Source: Anaerolineaceae bacterium (GTDB lineage: Bacteria; Chloroflexota; Anaerolineae; Promineifilales; Promineifilaceae). Taken from it: DNA of 64,000 nucleotides. Every line of letters starts with the position of its first letter. Positions within the stretch are counted from its first letter, which is position 1. Made by a program: the position numbers and the translations under genes. Under the pieces are notes generated by a model. That model saw nothing but the letters and a program-made list of their open reading frames with translations, did no database searches and had not been told where the DNA came from. This document shows, in pieces, positions 50,974-60,529 of the stretch. The stretch is from assembly GCA_002699125.1 (NCBI GenBank), contig PABI01000068.1, positions 27,438 to 91,437 on the forward strand. The letters are read 5' to 3'.

Positions 50974-51983
50974 GTTTGTTTTTCGGCCGTAAGAACCTGG
51001 CGAATGAAGTACACGGTTTTGTCTTGCGATTCGTAGTAGGTGCGCACCATCAGCTCGGCAATGAGGCCCATCACCAAGAACTGGACGCCTAAAATGACCA
51101 GCAAAACGGCCAGGAGGAGGAGCGGCCGTTCCCCAATGCTGTAATCGCGGAAGCCGGTCCAGAATTGGCGGGCTTGAATACCAGCCCAAATCTTGAGCCA
51201 GGTCAAATACAATCCCATCAGCACGCCCAAACCGCCAAAAGCCGTGCCCAACATGCCAAACAGGTGCATGGGACGGTCGCTGTATTTACGCAAGAAGAGG
51301 ATCGTCATCAAATCGACAATCACGCGGAAGGTGCGCGAAATACCGTACTTGGATTGTCCGGCCACCCGCGCCCGGTGATGGACGGGCACCTCGGCCATGC
51401 TAAACCCGGCAAAGCTCACCATCTCCGGGATGAAGCGGTGCAGTTCGCCGTACAGTTTTAGCTCCTCCGTGACCTCGGCGCGGAAGACGCGCAGCGAACA
51501 GCCGCGATCGCGCAGCGGCACGTTGCTCAGCCGGGCGATGAGCCGGTTGGCAATGAAGGAGGGCAGCTTGCGCATGAGGAAGGCATCTTGCCGATCCTCG
51601 CGCCAGCCGTTGACCACGTCGTACCCTTCTTCCAGCTTTTTGATCATGGCGGGGATGTCGGCCGGGTCATTTTGGCGATCGGCGTCTATGGTGAGGATGT
51701 AGCGTCCGCGTGCCTGCTCAAATCCGGCGGCAAATGCGGCCGTTTGCCCATGGTTGCGCCGAAACTGAATGCCCACTACCCGGCTGTCTGCCTGGTGCAG
51801 CGCTTCAATCACGGCAAAGCTGGTATCGCTGCTGCCATCGTCAACAAAGATGACTTCGTAGCTGAGTGGTTCATCCTTAAGCGCAGCGGTAATTTCGGCC
51901 AGCAACGGCCGTAAATTTTCTTCTTCGTTATAAACAGGCACAACAATTGATAAATCTAAATTTTCCATCTTTTCAATTCTCAT
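50970..51983 (-). CDS. GT2 glycosyltransferase, dolichyl/undecaprenyl-phosphate sugar synthase type
   Basis: 337 residues from the ATG at 51983, which has AAGG upstream. GT-A domain first: SIVVPVYNEEENLRPLL, VDDGSSDTS and TIDADRQNDPADIP (DxD). The segment FSMAEVPVHHRARVAGQSKY is the family's acceptor-side motif. Two C-terminal membrane helices (GTAFGGLGVLMGLYLTWL and LLLLAVLLVILGVQFLVMG) anchor it, as in ArnC/GtrB-like proteins. It puts a sugar onto a polyprenyl phosphate for later transfer outside the membrane. Confidence 0.9.
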   Translation of the reverse strand: MRIEKMENLDLSIVVPVYNEEENLRPLLAEITAALKDEPLSYEVIFVDDGSSDTSFAVIEALHQADSRVVGIQFRRNHGQTAAFAAGFEQARGRYILTIDADRQNDPADIPAMIKKLEEGYDVVNGWREDRQDAFLMRKLPSFIANRLIARLSNVPLRDRGCSLRVFRAEVTEELKLYGELHRFIPEMVSFAGFSMAEVPVHHRARVAGQSKYGISRTFRVIVDLMTILFLRKYSDRPMHLFGMLGTAFGGLGVLMGLYLTWLKIWAGIQARQFWTGFRDYSIGERPLLLLAVLLVILGVQFLVMGLIAELMVRTYYESQDKTVYFIRQVLTAEKQT

Positions 51984-52239
51984 GCGGGTTGCCTTCAAGC
52001 GATGGTCAGGTACCATTTACCTGCCTGGGTGCAACGCTCGCACTTTTTTGGGGTTATTGTAAAAGCGGACGCATGTCATACTTTTCTCTATGGTTGCCAA
52101 AGCAGCCATAAATGGTTGATGAAGCATCGGTGGACCGTGCCGCAAAAGCGAGAGAAACGACCTGAATGGATTCATTCTCGCTCAGGCAAATTTGTAATTG
52201 GGCGCGATTATAGCATATCGCCACGAAGGATTCGCGTTA

Positions 52240-53208
52240 ATGAAAGTTTCTGTCATTGCTACTGTGAAAAATGAAGGGGAGGCGATACGGCCGCTGCTGG
52301 ATTCGCTTATTCAACAAAGCCAAATGCCGGATGAAGTGATCATTTGTGACGGCGGTTCTACCGACAACACACTGGAGATATTGACCGAATACAAACTGTG
52401 GCTGCCGCTGAAAATATTGGTCGCCCCAGATGCCAATATCAGCCAGGGGCGCAACGTGGCCATTCGCGCGGCGGCCGGTCCCGTCATTGCCGCTACTGAT
52501 GCCGGTGTGGTGCTGGCGCCCTACTGGCTGGAAGAGCTTACCCGCCCCATTCTGCTGGGGGAAACGGCCGTTGCCAGCGGTTGGTTTGAACCGGACCCTT
52601 ACACTGATTTTGAAGTGGTCATGGGCTCCACGGTCCTGCCGTCACGGCAGGAAATTGAACCGGGAAAATTTTTGCCATCCAGCCGTTCGGTTGCTTTTCT
52701 AAAAACTGCCTGGGAAGCAGTGGGTGGATACCCGGAATGGCTTGACTACGGTGAAGATTTGGTGTTTGATTTTGCCCTGCGTGAACGATATGGAGCGTTT
52801 CCTTTTGTGGATACGGCCGTGGCCTACTTCCGCCCCCGCAGCGATCTTACCGGATACTTCAAGCAATATTACAACTACGCTCGCGGCGACGGCAAAGCCA
52901 ACCTGTGGCCCAAGCGACACATCGTGCGCTATTTCACCTACCTGGTAGGGTTGCCCTATATTTTGCGCCTGATTTGGCGCGAGAAATGGCCGGGCTGGGT
53001 GCTGCTGCTGCTAGGCAGCGGCGTCTACTGCCAGCGGCCGGCGCAGCGGCTGTGGGGCAACACCTGGGGCTGGCGTCCACCGTCCCGGCTGCGCGCCTTT
53101 GCCCTCATCCCCATCATTCGTATCGTGGGGGATGTGGCCAAGATGCTGGGCTACCCGGTTGGCCTCATCTGGCGCTGGCGGCACCGGGATTTGATCGGTA
53201 ATCAGTAA
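52240..53208 (+). CDS. GT2 glycosyltransferase
   Basis: 322 residues from the ATG at 52240, preceded by GAAGGA. GT-A pattern: VSVIATVKNEGEAIRPLL, ICDGGSTDNT, then AATDAGVVLAPYWLEEL, and the late WLDYGEDLVFDFALRERY with the ED catalytic base region. A C-terminal part with hydrophobic segment (IVRYFTYLVGLPYILRLIW, GWVLLLLGSGVY) may sit on the membrane. Divergent from the other GT2, with a 256-nt gap that holds promoter-like AT-rich sequence. Target glycan unknown. Confidence 0.88.
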   Translation: MKVSVIATVKNEGEAIRPLLDSLIQQSQMPDEVIICDGGSTDNTLEILTEYKLWLPLKILVAPDANISQGRNVAIRAAAGPVIAATDAGVVLAPYWLEELTRPILLGETAVASGWFEPDPYTDFEVVMGSTVLPSRQEIEPGKFLPSSRSVAFLKTAWEAVGGYPEWLDYGEDLVFDFALRERYGAFPFVDTAVAYFRPRSDLTGYFKQYYNYARGDGKANLWPKRHIVRYFTYLVGLPYILRLIWREKWPGWVLLLLGSGVYCQRPAQRLWGNTWGWRPPSRLRAFALIPIIRIVGDVAKMLGYPVGLIWRWRHRDLIGNQ

Positions 53209-53272
53209 AACTGTTTTCAGCACGGATCAGGGATTACTGACCTACTGAATATTACTGGCCACAGTAACCATT
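53195..53272. repeat. Weak phrase repeat after the glycosyltransferase
   Basis: GATCGGTAATCAGTAAAAC faces GGGATTACTGACCTAC and ATTACTGGCC. It overlaps the gene's last codons and belongs to the GGTAATCAG type. Confidence 0.55.
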
Positions 53273-53302
53273 AGAAATTTACAAGAACTGTTTCTCCCTG
53301 GC

Positions 53303-53366
53303 TTGACGCACCTAAAACCCATGTTAAGATCGCATTACCACAGCCGACCTGTCCGTCGGCTGTTTT
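53303..53366 (+). promoter_or_regulatory. Promoter followed by a terminator-like hairpin (candidate attenuator)
   Basis: TTGACG (53303-53308), 16-nt spacer, TAAGAT (53325-53330). The next bases form ACAGCCGAC (53340-53348) with GTCGGCTGT (53355-53363) and TTTT, 35 nt before the TPR gene's ATG. Confidence 0.5.
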
Positions 53367-53400
53367 ATCGTAATAGGTAGTTACGTGACGAAACTGTGCA

Positions 53401-54612
53401 ATGATTATTGAGCGAAAAGATCCTCCCTATCCGCGACGTGGTCCTTCTTGCCTGCTGGTAATTTTTATCGGTGTCGGCATCTTTTTTGGCATCTTTGTGA
53501 TCCAGAATGCGGAAGATGTGCGAGATGTGATTATTCCTACCCCCACGCCAGAACCGACACGGTCTGCCACGGAGTATGCGCTGTTGGCCGATATTGCTGA
53601 GCGTGATGGAGAATTGGAAGAAGCCGCTGGGTATTATGCCGAAGCGGTGCGATTGGATGCTACCAAGCCTGAGATTTATATTCGTTATATCAACTTGCTC
53701 ATTCGCATTAACGAGGCAGAAGAAGCACTGGCCCGAGCGGAGGAAGCGGCCGTTTTAGCTCCCGAGAACGATCGTATTTGGACGGCCGTTGCGGCGGCCC
53801 ACATTGCCAATGGCGAACGCCTCAACGATGCCGGTGACCCCACCGCCGCCGACCTGCAATTTGCCGAAGCGTACCGCGCTGCCGAAGCAGCCATCAGCAT
53901 CAATCCGGATAACGCCGATGCCTATGCTTACTCTGCTGCCGGGCTGGTCTTGCAATTTGAGCCAGGCCTGTATGAAGATGCACTTTTGCGCGCCCGGGAT
54001 GCCACGGACCGTGACCCCGGAAACGCGCTTGGCCGCCTTTACTTGGGCATTGTGTTAACCAACCAAGGTTTTTACACAGCTGCTCGTGAACAGTTTCAGC
54101 TTGGGCTTCAATCCGAGAAGTTGCCCCAGCTTTATTATGAACTGGGCTACAACTTTTTTGGCGATGGTAACGTTTCTGAAGCAATTTTGAGCTTCCAGGA
54201 AGCGGTAAGCATAGACCCCAATTTTGCCCCCGGTTATGATGGCCTGGCCCATATGTATTTGCAGCTGGGGCAGGATAACCTGGCGGAAGAGAACGGCCTG
54301 CAATCGATTGCGTTGAATCCTGACGTGGCCCGGGCACACGGCCGTTTAGGCGAGGCGTATGTGCGTCTCAATAAGTTTGAACAGGCCGTTGAGGAGTTTA
54401 GCAAAGCTGTAGAACTGTATGGCGAGCCGACTGAGCTAAATGCCCGTTTCTTTTATCTGCTGGCTGATGCCTATTTGCGCCAGGGTACCGAAAATTGCCC
54501 ACTGGCCGAGCCTTACTTCCAGCAGGCCGCGGAAGTCAGTGTGGCCTATGCTGACGCAGCCCAGCAGGGGCTGGTAGAATGTCGTCGTGCCGCACTGGAG
54601 TCTAGCCCGTAA
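53401..54612 (+). CDS. Membrane-anchored TPR-repeat protein
   Basis: 403 residues. One helix near the start (CLLVIFIGVGIFFGIFVI) anchors the protein; a short Pro/Thr linker follows. About nine TPR units fill residues 60-395, for example 'AGYYAEAVRLDATKPEIYIRY', 'ALLRARDATDRDPGNALGRL' and 'AILSFQEAVSIDPNFAPGYD' with the usual small and aromatic positions. TPRs bind other proteins; the partner is unknown. Directly upstream of groES but with a separate promoter there. Confidence 0.85.
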   Translation: MIIERKDPPYPRRGPSCLLVIFIGVGIFFGIFVIQNAEDVRDVIIPTPTPEPTRSATEYALLADIAERDGELEEAAGYYAEAVRLDATKPEIYIRYINLLIRINEAEEALARAEEAAVLAPENDRIWTAVAAAHIANGERLNDAGDPTAADLQFAEAYRAAEAAISINPDNADAYAYSAAGLVLQFEPGLYEDALLRARDATDRDPGNALGRLYLGIVLTNQGFYTAAREQFQLGLQSEKLPQLYYELGYNFFGDGNVSEAILSFQEAVSIDPNFAPGYDGLAHMYLQLGQDNLAEENGLQSIALNPDVARAHGRLGEAYVRLNKFEQAVEEFSKAVELYGEPTELNARFFYLLADAYLRQGTENCPLAEPYFQQAAEVSVAYADAAQQGLVECRRAALESSP

Positions 54613-54640
54613 CCGCATGAATCTGTAAGTTTGACCGCTA

Positions 54641-54667
54641 TTAGCAATCCCCGCAAAAGAGTGCTAA
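54641..54667. promoter_or_regulatory. CIRCE operator, upstream copy (one mismatch)
   Basis: TTAGCAATC, 9 nt, GAGTGCTAA. One base departs from the consensus TTAGCACTC-N9-GAGTGCTAA. It lies just before the -35 box. Confidence 0.8.
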
Positions 54668-54674
54668 AATTGTC

Positions 54675-54702
54675 TTGACATCGGCAAAAATTCTGTTAGA
54701 AT
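54675..54702 (+). promoter_or_regulatory. groESL promoter
   Basis: TTGACA (54675-54680), 16-nt spacer, TAGAAT (54697-54702). It lies between the two CIRCE copies. Confidence 0.8.
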
Positions 54703-54715
54703 GTTCTTGTGTTCA

Positions 54716-54742
54716 TTAGCACTCTCTGTGATAGAGTGCTAA
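54716..54742. promoter_or_regulatory. CIRCE operator, downstream copy (perfect)
   Basis: TTAGCACTC, 9 nt, GAGTGCTAA, an exact match to the HrcA-binding consensus, in the leader of groES. Confidence 0.97.
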
Positions 54743-54786
54743 ATCCCCACTTTGAAAAGAAAATTTACAAATAAGGAGTGTTAGGT

Positions 54787-55077
54787 ATGAAGCTCAAACC
54801 GCTGGGTGATCGCTTGGTTGTTGAACCTTTGGAACGCGAACAAACCACCCCCTCTGGCCTGGTATTGCCAGAAACTGCAAAAGAAAAACCACAGGAAGGC
54901 GAAGTGATCGCCATTGGCCCTGGCCGTCGTGATGATGATGGCAAGCGTGTCAAGATGGATGTAAAAGTCGGCGATAAGGTGTTGTATGCCAAATACGGCG
55001 GCACCGAGGTCAAAATCGACGGCAAAAAATTGCTCATCCTCAAAGAAACTGACGTTCTGGCTATTGTAGAAGGCTAA
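54787..55077 (+). CDS. groES: Co-chaperonin GroES
   Basis: 96-residue lid of the GroEL chamber. The sequence starts [16 protein letters not shown] and contains the mobile loop ([17 protein letters not shown]) and the closing [19 protein letters not shown], so it is complete. AAGGAG precedes the ATG at 54787. Heat-shock control by HrcA is indicated by the two CIRCE sites; hrcA itself is not in the window. groEL follows after 26 nt. Confidence 0.97.
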   Translation: MKLKPLGDRLVVEPLEREQTTPSGLVLPETAKEKPQEGEVIAIGPGRRDDDGKRVKMDVKVGDKVLYAKYGGTEVKIDGKKLLILKETDVLAIVEG

Positions 55078-55103
55078 TTTATTTTCACAGGAGATTATTG
55101 AAA

Positions 55104-56750
55104 ATGGCGAAACAACTTGCATTTTCTGAAGAAGCTCGGCGTAAGCTGAAGAAAGGTATTGATACATTGGCAACGGCCGTATCCACCACACTCGGTCCTA
55201 AAGGCCGTAACGTTGCCTTAGATAAAAAATTTGGTGCCCCCACCATCACCCACGATGGTGTGACCGTGGCCAAAGAAATTGAACTGGAAGACCCCTATGA
55301 GAATATGGGTGCCCAACTGCTAAAAGAAGCCGCCACCAAAACTAACGATATCGCCGGTGATGGCACCACGACCGCTACCGTACTCGCGCAAAACATCGTT
55401 AACGAAGGTTTGAAGAATATTGCTGCTGGTGCCAATCCTATGCTCCTGAAGCGTGGTATTGAAGCCGGAACGGCCGCATTGGCCGACAAAATCCGCAGTA
55501 TGGCCATCTCCATCGACGACAAAGCAGAAATCGCCTCCGTGGCTTCCATCTCTGCTCAGGACACCAGCATTGGTGAACTGATCGCCGACGTGATGGACAA
55601 AGTGGGCAAAGACGGCGTCATCACCGTAGAAGAATCCCGCTCCCTGGAATTTGAAACTGAATACGTGGAAGGTATGCAGTTTGACCGTGGCTACATCAGC
55701 CCCTACTTCGTCACCGATTCCGACACGATGGAAGCCGTGATTGAAGATGCCCATATCCTCATCCACGACAAGAAAATCAGCTCCGCCCAGGACATTATTC
55801 CGATTTTGGAAAAACTGGTGCAGACCGGCAAGAAAAACCTGGTCATCATCGCTGAAGATGTAGACGGCGAAGCGTTGGCTACCTTGGTGCTGAATAAACT
55901 GCGCGGCATGATCAACGCGTTGGCCATCAAAGCCCCTGGCTTTGGCGATCGTCGTAAGGCAATGTTGCAAGACATTGCTGTCCTCACCGGTGGTCAGGTA
56001 ATCACCGAAGAGATGGGCCGCAAGCTGGACAGCGTTCAGTTAAGCGACCTGGGCCGCGCGGCCAAAATCGTTTCCTCCAAAGACGACACCACCGTTGTTG
56101 ATGGCCAGGGTGACGAAGCGCAAATCAAAGCCCGTGTTGAGCAAATCAAAGTGGAGATTGACCGCAGCACATCCGATTACGACCGCGAAAAATTGCAGGA
56201 ACGCCTGGCTAAACTGGCTGGTGGTGTGGCTATCATTCGCGTGGGTGCCGCTACTGAAGTTGAGCTGAAAGAAAAGAAGCACCGCGTAGAAGATGCCCTG
56301 AGCGCGACCCGCGCTGCTGTGGAAGAAGGCATTGTGCCCGGTGGTGGCGTGGCTTTGCTGAACGCTCTGCCTGCGCTGGACGATGTGTCCTTGCCGGCAG
56401 GCGATCAGATGACCGGTATCGGCATTTTGCAGCGCGCTTTGGAAGCGCCGATGCGTAAAATTGCGGAGAACGCCGGCCAAAATGGCGACGTGGTTATTCA
56501 GAACGTGCGCCAGGCGCAAGAAAAAGCGGGCAACACCAACATTGGCTACGACGTGATGACGGGTGAGTACATCGACATGGTGAAAGCCGGCATCATCGAC
56601 CCGGCTAAAGTGACCCGCGGCGCGTTGGAAAATGCCGCTTCTATCGCTTCTATGGTTTTGACAACTGAAGCGTTGATCACCGACATCCCTGAAGAAGAAC
56701 CGGCAATGCCCGCAGGCGGCGGTATGCCCGGCGGCGGCATGGGCTTCTAA
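55104..56750 (+). CDS. groEL: Chaperonin GroEL
   Basis: 548-residue chaperonin, start at the ATG 55104 after GGAG. Equatorial ATP site [16 protein letters not shown] and [11 protein letters not shown], apical domain hydrophobic groove and C-terminal GGM-type tail ([13 protein letters not shown]) are all present. Second gene of the groESL operon. Only one ACGGCCGT copy lies in it, compared with several per kilobase in neighbours. Confidence 0.98.
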   Translation: MAKQLAFSEEARRKLKKGIDTLATAVSTTLGPKGRNVALDKKFGAPTITHDGVTVAKEIELEDPYENMGAQLLKEAATKTNDIAGDGTTTATVLAQNIVNEGLKNIAAGANPMLLKRGIEAGTAALADKIRSMAISIDDKAEIASVASISAQDTSIGELIADVMDKVGKDGVITVEESRSLEFETEYVEGMQFDRGYISPYFVTDSDTMEAVIEDAHILIHDKKISSAQDIIPILEKLVQTGKKNLVIIAEDVDGEALATLVLNKLRGMINALAIKAPGFGDRRKAMLQDIAVLTGGQVITEEMGRKLDSVQLSDLGRAAKIVSSKDDTTVVDGQGDEAQIKARVEQIKVEIDRSTSDYDREKLQERLAKLAGGVAIIRVGAATEVELKEKKHRVEDALSATRAAVEEGIVPGGGVALLNALPALDDVSLPAGDQMTGIGILQRALEAPMRKIAENAGQNGDVVIQNVRQAQEKAGNTNIGYDVMTGEYIDMVKAGIIDPAKVTRGALENAASIASMVLTTEALITDIPEEEPAMPAGGGMPGGGMGF

Positions 56751-56754
56751 GTCC

Positions 56755-56822
56755 GGTGAGCAGTAATCAGTAAGTCAGTAAACAGTAAAAACTGAGCACT
56801 GATTACCGAATACCGATTACCA
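56755..56822. repeat. Intergenic phrase palindrome (GGTAATCAGTAAACAG type)
   Basis: GGTGAGCAGTAATCAGTAAG and TCAGTAAACAG face ACTGAGCACTGATTACCG and AATACCGATTACC. It follows the groEL stop and precedes the operon terminator. Confidence 0.82.
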
Positions 56823-56861
56823 AAAAAGACCCTCCTTGGTAGTAACCGAGGGGGGTCTTTT
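56823..56861 (+). terminator. Intrinsic terminator of groESL
   Basis: AAAAGACCCTCC pairs with the facing GGGGGTCTTTT with a short loop, followed by T-rich sequence. It lies just after the phrase palindrome. Confidence 0.85.
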
Positions 56862-56996
56862 CATTTTGGCAGGGGGCAGTTACACTAGGCATGTTGCTAT
56901 TGTTTAGGGCCGCTTAATGTTTTACGGCCGTTCCCGCAAGCATTGATCATCTACTAAACAATGATGTAGGCATGGTCAACGCAAAAGGACACGCTC

Positions 56997-57809
56997 ATGG
57001 GTCAACAAATCATTGCTAAACTCCTACCACTCTTGGAAAAAATTAACTGGCCAGCCGAAGAAGCTGCTACCGAACAGGGTCGGCAATCTTTTCTGGTGGG
57101 TTTAGACAAGGTAGACGCCTACAGCGGTGATCCCAATCAATTGACGGCCGCTTTAAAAACCTTTGTGACTGGTGGATCACGGCCGTTTGCCTATGCCGGT
57201 GTGGCTTATACCCTTATTGCCGCTTCCCAGGAGAAAGATGGTAGCTATTTTGCCGGTGGTCTGGAAGCGGCGATGGATTGGTTGGAGAAGGCGCAGGATT
57301 TGGAGCCTGACGTGTGGGAGATCAACATGCTGGAGCCGTTGATTTATGTGCATAACGGCCGTCTTGAAGATGCGCGCACGGTTTTAGATTATTTGCATGA
57401 TTTGAGACCGGAAGATTATTTTCTCCATCGCATTGAGGTGGCCTATTGGCAAGCAGTGGGCGATTTGGAACAAACGGTGTACTGGTTTAATCAGGCGGCG
57501 GAAGCGGCCGTTACCGTGCCGCAGCGGCTGACCATGCGGGCCGAACTGGCTGACTTTTACCTCGCCCAAAAAATGTGGCCCGAAGCCAAAGCCGCCTACC
57601 AGGAAGCCCTCCACTTTGACAACACCAACCCCTTACTGTGGCACAAGTTGAGCCTTATCCATTGGCAGCTAGAAGATATTGAAGAAGCGGATAAATGCAA
57701 CCAACAAACGCTGCGTTTGCAAGATTTTCCCGCCGCGCGGCAGCTGGAAGAAAAGATTAAAGAGAAAAAGTCGGATGGGGGAATTTTAGGCCGGCTGTTT
57801 GGTAGTTAA
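56997..57809 (+). CDS. Soluble TPR-repeat protein, function unknown
   Basis: 270 residues, no signal peptide. TPR-like pairs run from about residue 80 to the end (MDWLEKAQDLEPDVWEINML, RTVLDYLHDLRPEDYFLHRI, KAAYQEALHFDNTNPLLWHK). The N-terminal 75 residues (LLPLLEKINWPAEEAATEQG) are of no known family. It stands alone. A scaffolding role is the only guess supported. Confidence 0.72.
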   Translation: MGQQIIAKLLPLLEKINWPAEEAATEQGRQSFLVGLDKVDAYSGDPNQLTAALKTFVTGGSRPFAYAGVAYTLIAASQEKDGSYFAGGLEAAMDWLEKAQDLEPDVWEINMLEPLIYVHNGRLEDARTVLDYLHDLRPEDYFLHRIEVAYWQAVGDLEQTVYWFNQAAEAAVTVPQRLTMRAELADFYLAQKMWPEAKAAYQEALHFDNTNPLLWHKLSLIHWQLEDIEEADKCNQQTLRLQDFPAARQLEEKIKEKKSDGGILGRLFGS

Positions 57810-57811
57810 AT

Positions 57812-57866
57812 GGCGCGTGATGCATGAACAGAACTAAATCACGGTTCACGCATCACGCACCACTGA
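57812..57866. repeat. Intergenic phrase palindrome (CGTGATGCGTGAAACG type)
   Basis: GCGCGTGATGCATGAAC faces TTCACGCATCACGC. It separates convergent genes and resembles the 23246 copy. Confidence 0.82.
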
Positions 57867-57869
57867 CTT

Positions 57870-60395
57870 TTACGGTTGCGACACCGTAATGAACGTGCCA
57901 TTGCTGTCGCCCTCCGCATCATGGTTAGAAATTGCGGCATAGGTGTAGTCGGCGTGGACGATATTGTCTACGGTGAAGGTTGCATCATCGTATCTGCGCC
58001 GCATGTTGTCGGTGGAGACGGAACAGTTGCCATTGCTGTCGGTGACGCATTGGTCCGGGCCGCTCTCGCCACCACTCCAGGTGCCGCTTACCACGGCTCC
58101 GGCCACAGGAAAGTGATCGGTGTTGTGAACGGTGATCTCCACGGTGGCCTGCCAGGCAAATTGGCGGAAGGTGAAGGCGCTGCTGCCATCCAGATCTGCG
58201 ATGTGCGTAGTGTTGCCACCAGCAGGAGTGGGTGTTGGCGGTGGTGTTGTGGTTGGTGTGGGCGTGGGCGGAACGGCCGTACTTGTTGGTGACGGCGTTG
58301 GTGTAGGCTGGGGTGGTGAGCCATCATCAGCAATCTTGGCAACGTAGAGATCAGCTGGCGCATTTTGCGCGCCGGTGATGTACGCATTGTCCTCACTGTC
58401 CAGGGCGATGCCGTGACCATCATTGGCAACGGCAGAGAAAGTCTTTACCGAGTACAGCAGCTCAGAGCCGTCGGTGCTCAATTTTGCCAGAATGATGTTG
58501 GCCGTGACGCCACTGCCACTGGCTGGGGGAAAATCGCTTGATTGACTGTAGCCTACGATGGCTGCCTGGCCTGAACTGTCCAGGGCGATGCCGCTGCTCG
58601 TGTCATCCAAACCACCACCAATGTAAGTGCTGTAAGCCAGGGCGCTGCCGTCTGGCACCAGCTTGGTGACAAACATGTCATCACAATTTCTTGGTCCGCC
58701 AAAGCCGGGAATGCCACAATCGTTGATGCCACCGACAAATTGATCCTGAAAAGCGCCAGGCGTGGTGGGGAAGTCGGCAGAGCGGGTGGACCCGGTGACG
58801 AAAGCGTTCCCGGCACCGTCAACGGCCACTCGGCTGACGCGATCCCACTGCGTGCCGCCCAGATAAGTGCTGTACACCAGGCTGCTGCCATCGGCGGTAA
58901 TCTTGGTCACAAAAGCATCCTCATCTTGAAACTGGCCTGCCCGATTGGGCTGGATGGCTGCCTGGGTGGGGAAATCATCCGATTGGGTACGGCCGACGAT
59001 GTAAATATTGTCATTGGCATCAAGCGCAATACTTTCACCGTAATCTTCAAAGGTACCGCCAAGGTAAGTGCTGTACAGCACGGTGCTGGCGTCGGCGGAT
59101 AGTTTGGTGACGAAGGTGTCTTCACAGAAGCATTCGTTCAGCGTAAGGCCACCTTGTATCGGGTTGACTGTGGGGAAGGTTGTGGAGTCAGTATAGCCAA
59201 CTAGATAGATTTCACCGGCGCTGTTGAGGGTAATGTCATGGATCTCCTCAGCACGATTACCGCCAAAGTAAGTGCTAAACAGGAGCGCGCCTGACTGAGC
59301 GGACAGTTTGGCAATGAACGCATCGCGGTTGCCGTTTTTGGTTGGCTGCATGGCGTTCAAAATGGGGAAATCGGTGGAATCGGTCCAGCCGGCGAGGTAA
59401 ACGCCACCGGCGTCATCGAGCGTAATTCCCCGGCTGTAATCCAGCCTGGAGCCGCGCAGATAGGTTGTGTACAGCAAGGTGCCATTGGCCGACAGCTTGG
59501 CGACGAAGATATCGTTGTTGGCATCGTAAGCACGGCCCACGACGTAAACGTTGCCGCTGGCATCGACGGCAATGTCTCGACCAGAGTCGAAGTTGGCCAG
59601 GCTGGTGGTCGTTTCGTAAACGATGGTGGGATCGATGATGAGCGGGGCGTTGGCATCGTAGCTGCCGACAGAGAAGCCGACGGTACCACTTTCACTGAGG
59701 GCAAAGGCCACGGGGACGGTCTGGCGACGGCCGTTCACTTCTTGCCAGGCGACGGGTGACTTCTCCACAATTTGTGTCTGGTCTGACAGGGCGATTTGTA
59801 AATCACCTGTGGCACTGTCCACTGCTACAGTCTGGGCACCACTGTATTGCCAGCGGATAAGGGCTGGGTCTGCGCCAGGGGCGACAGCATACGTGCTTTT
59901 TAGTGCGCCATCGCCGCCTTCATATTGCAGACTGATGCCGGGATACAGCTGCTGGTAAACCACACCGGCATAGGTGGGCAGGGCAACTTGCCAATTGCTG
60001 GCGTCCTGGCCGCGGAAATCATTGATTTTGCCGGGGAGTAAAGCGCCTGCTTCCAGGCTCGGGGCGGGATTTGCGCCAACAAAGCCCAGCTGCAAAGTTT
60101 GTTGTTGAACATTTAGCTCAACGCCTTCTGGGGTGAAAACGGCCGTATGTCCCGTCCCATAAGTCTCGAAGCGCACACCGTCATTGTTTTGTCCCTCACT
60201 GGCAATGAAAGCCAGCGGCAGCTGATTAAACTCTGAGGAGACGGCCGTTGTGTTTGACAATGATTCGGCCGTAGGGACCAGCAGGCGTCCCCAGAATGGT
60301 GCCAGAGCGATTAGCGCTATCAGGGCCAGCAGGCTAACGCCTAAACCGGGCGACCAACGCCGACGAGGAAAAATAGGTGAAGATTTGATTTGCAT
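57870..60395 (-). CDS. SBBP-repeat beta-propeller surface protein
   Basis: 841 residues with a signal or anchor helix near the start (VSLLALIALIALAPFWGRLL). An N-terminal beta domain (about 55-260) is followed by eight or so SBBP repeats, each close to 55 residues and shaped like 'LGGT..D...GIALD..GN.Y..G.T.S.DFP', for example GNAFVTGSTRSADFP. A Pro/Thr linker (PTPTPSPTSTAVPPTPTP) leads to an Ig-like end domain (ATVEITVHNTDHFPVAGAVV, GSWSGGESGPDQC-like). AAGGAGG lies before the ATG. A cell-surface binding or adhesion role is inference. Confidence 0.88.
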   Translation of the reverse strand: MQIKSSPIFPRRRWSPGLGVSLLALIALIALAPFWGRLLVPTAESLSNTTAVSSEFNQLPLAFIASEGQNNDGVRFETYGTGHTAVFTPEGVELNVQQQTLQLGFVGANPAPSLEAGALLPGKINDFRGQDASNWQVALPTYAGVVYQQLYPGISLQYEGGDGALKSTYAVAPGADPALIRWQYSGAQTVAVDSATGDLQIALSDQTQIVEKSPVAWQEVNGRRQTVPVAFALSESGTVGFSVGSYDANAPLIIDPTIVYETTTSLANFDSGRDIAVDASGNVYVVGRAYDANNDIFVAKLSANGTLLYTTYLRGSRLDYSRGITLDDAGGVYLAGWTDSTDFPILNAMQPTKNGNRDAFIAKLSAQSGALLFSTYFGGNRAEEIHDITLNSAGEIYLVGYTDSTTFPTVNPIQGGLTLNECFCEDTFVTKLSADASTVLYSTYLGGTFEDYGESIALDANDNIYIVGRTQSDDFPTQAAIQPNRAGQFQDEDAFVTKITADGSSLVYSTYLGGTQWDRVSRVAVDGAGNAFVTGSTRSADFPTTPGAFQDQFVGGINDCGIPGFGGPRNCDDMFVTKLVPDGSALAYSTYIGGGLDDTSSGIALDSSGQAAIVGYSQSSDFPPASGSGVTANIILAKLSTDGSELLYSVKTFSAVANDGHGIALDSEDNAYITGAQNAPADLYVAKIADDGSPPQPTPTPSPTSTAVPPTPTPTTTPPPTPTPAGGNTTHIADLDGSSAFTFRQFAWQATVEITVHNTDHFPVAGAVVSGTWSGGESGPDQCVTDSNGNCSVSTDNMRRRYDDATFTVDNIVHADYTYAAISNHDAEGDSNGTFITVSQP

Positions 60396-60529
60396 GGAAA
60401 CCTCCTTCCGTATGCATCTTCCAAAAAAGAACGGATAAAGCTTGAGGTTTAACCATACGCGGTCGGGGTTACAGACCCCTTGTTGAACTGTTACGGAACT
60501 CTTAAAGAAAGATTACGGCCGTCCGGTAT

